From Actinomycetota bacterium (GTDB lineage Bacteria > Actinomycetota > Actinomycetes > Actinomycetales > Microbacteriaceae): a DNA stretch of 6,434 nt. Below the pieces are notes generated by a model that saw only the letters and a list, made by a program, of their open reading frames with translations, was not told the DNA's origin and did no database searches. Position 1 is the first letter of the stretch. Each line of letters opens with the position of its first letter. The stretch spans positions 1 through 6,434 of the forward strand of contig WLGA01000065.1 of assembly GCA_009703445.1 (NCBI GenBank). The letters run 5' to 3'. The translations under genes and the position numbers were made by a program. Shown one piece after another: positions 6,384 to 6,434 of the stretch.

Positions 6384-6434
6384 GACTTTCGACAACAAAA
6401 CTTCTGCTTACAACGCTGCCGTTGAGGCTTCCTC
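6376..6434 (+). CDS. Start of a downstream gene, cut by the window end (possibly DUF3027)
   Basis: An ATG inside the last codons of the cold-shock gene opens a frame that stays free of stops to the window end (19 full codons, MPKTFDNKTSAYNAAVEAS). It overlaps the cold-shock gene by 8 bases (GATGCCTAA), a spacing typical of translational coupling. There is no strong Shine-Dalgarno; only GACGAG lies upstream. In actinobacteria a DUF3027 protein often follows this type of cold-shock gene, and DUF3027 proteins tend to have an AV-D/E-LAR-like helix near their start, to which NAAVEAS could correspond. The family assignment is inferred mainly from context, because too little sequence is visible. Confidence 0.5.
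   Translation, partial: MPKTFDNKTSAYNAAVEAS

Noticed and set aside
1..6434. CRISPR arrays, insertion sequences, tRNA/rRNA genes or phage-defence modules
   Set aside because: No spaced repeats, transposase frames, terminal inverted repeats or RNA-gene signatures were seen. The helicase pair is a core actinobacterial type, not a defence island.

Overview
The window looks like chromosomal core DNA from an actinobacterium of moderate G+C (mid-50s percent by eye). A small-genome member of Microbacteriaceae (Luna/Rhodoluna/Aquiluna type) is my best guess. The support is a bacterial XPB-type helicase next to its helicase-associated partner, and a MPTGKVK-type cold-shock protein with a long C-terminal tail divergent from them. 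As I recall, this arrangement resembles the Mycobacterium tuberculosis Rv0861c-Rv0862c-cspB neighbourhood. The genus is inference.

Layout: positions 16-5925 hold five genes on the minus strand, read from right to left. They are a small two-helix membrane protein (5668-5925), an XPB/Ssl2-N-terminal-domain helicase partner (3897-5663), the XPB-type DNA helicase (2247-3884), an OmpR/PhoP-type response regulator (1494-2192) and its sensor histidine kinase (16-1494). The gaps are 4, 12 and 54 bases, followed by a 1-base overlap, so one long transcript is possible. A 74-base divergent intergenic region (5926-5999) separates them from a plus-strand pair: a cold-shock protein (6000-6383) and an overlapping gene cut by the window end (6376-6434), perhaps DUF3027.

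Functionally there are three blocks: a helicase and partner for DNA repair or remodelling, a membrane-sensing two-component system, and a cold-shock RNA/DNA chaperone. The sequence does not show that the helicase and the two-component system share a job. They may only be neighbours, with the 54-base gap before the response regulator holding its own control region.

I found no mobile element, CRISPR array, tRNA, rRNA or clear rho-independent terminator. The items most worth checking are: a domain shared by the helicase and its partner; near-identical sequences at the starts of the membrane-protein and helicase genes that suggest leaderless transcription; a PhoP-box-like direct repeat before the response-regulator gene; and overlapping divergent promoters. 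I do not see a clearly new biological system.
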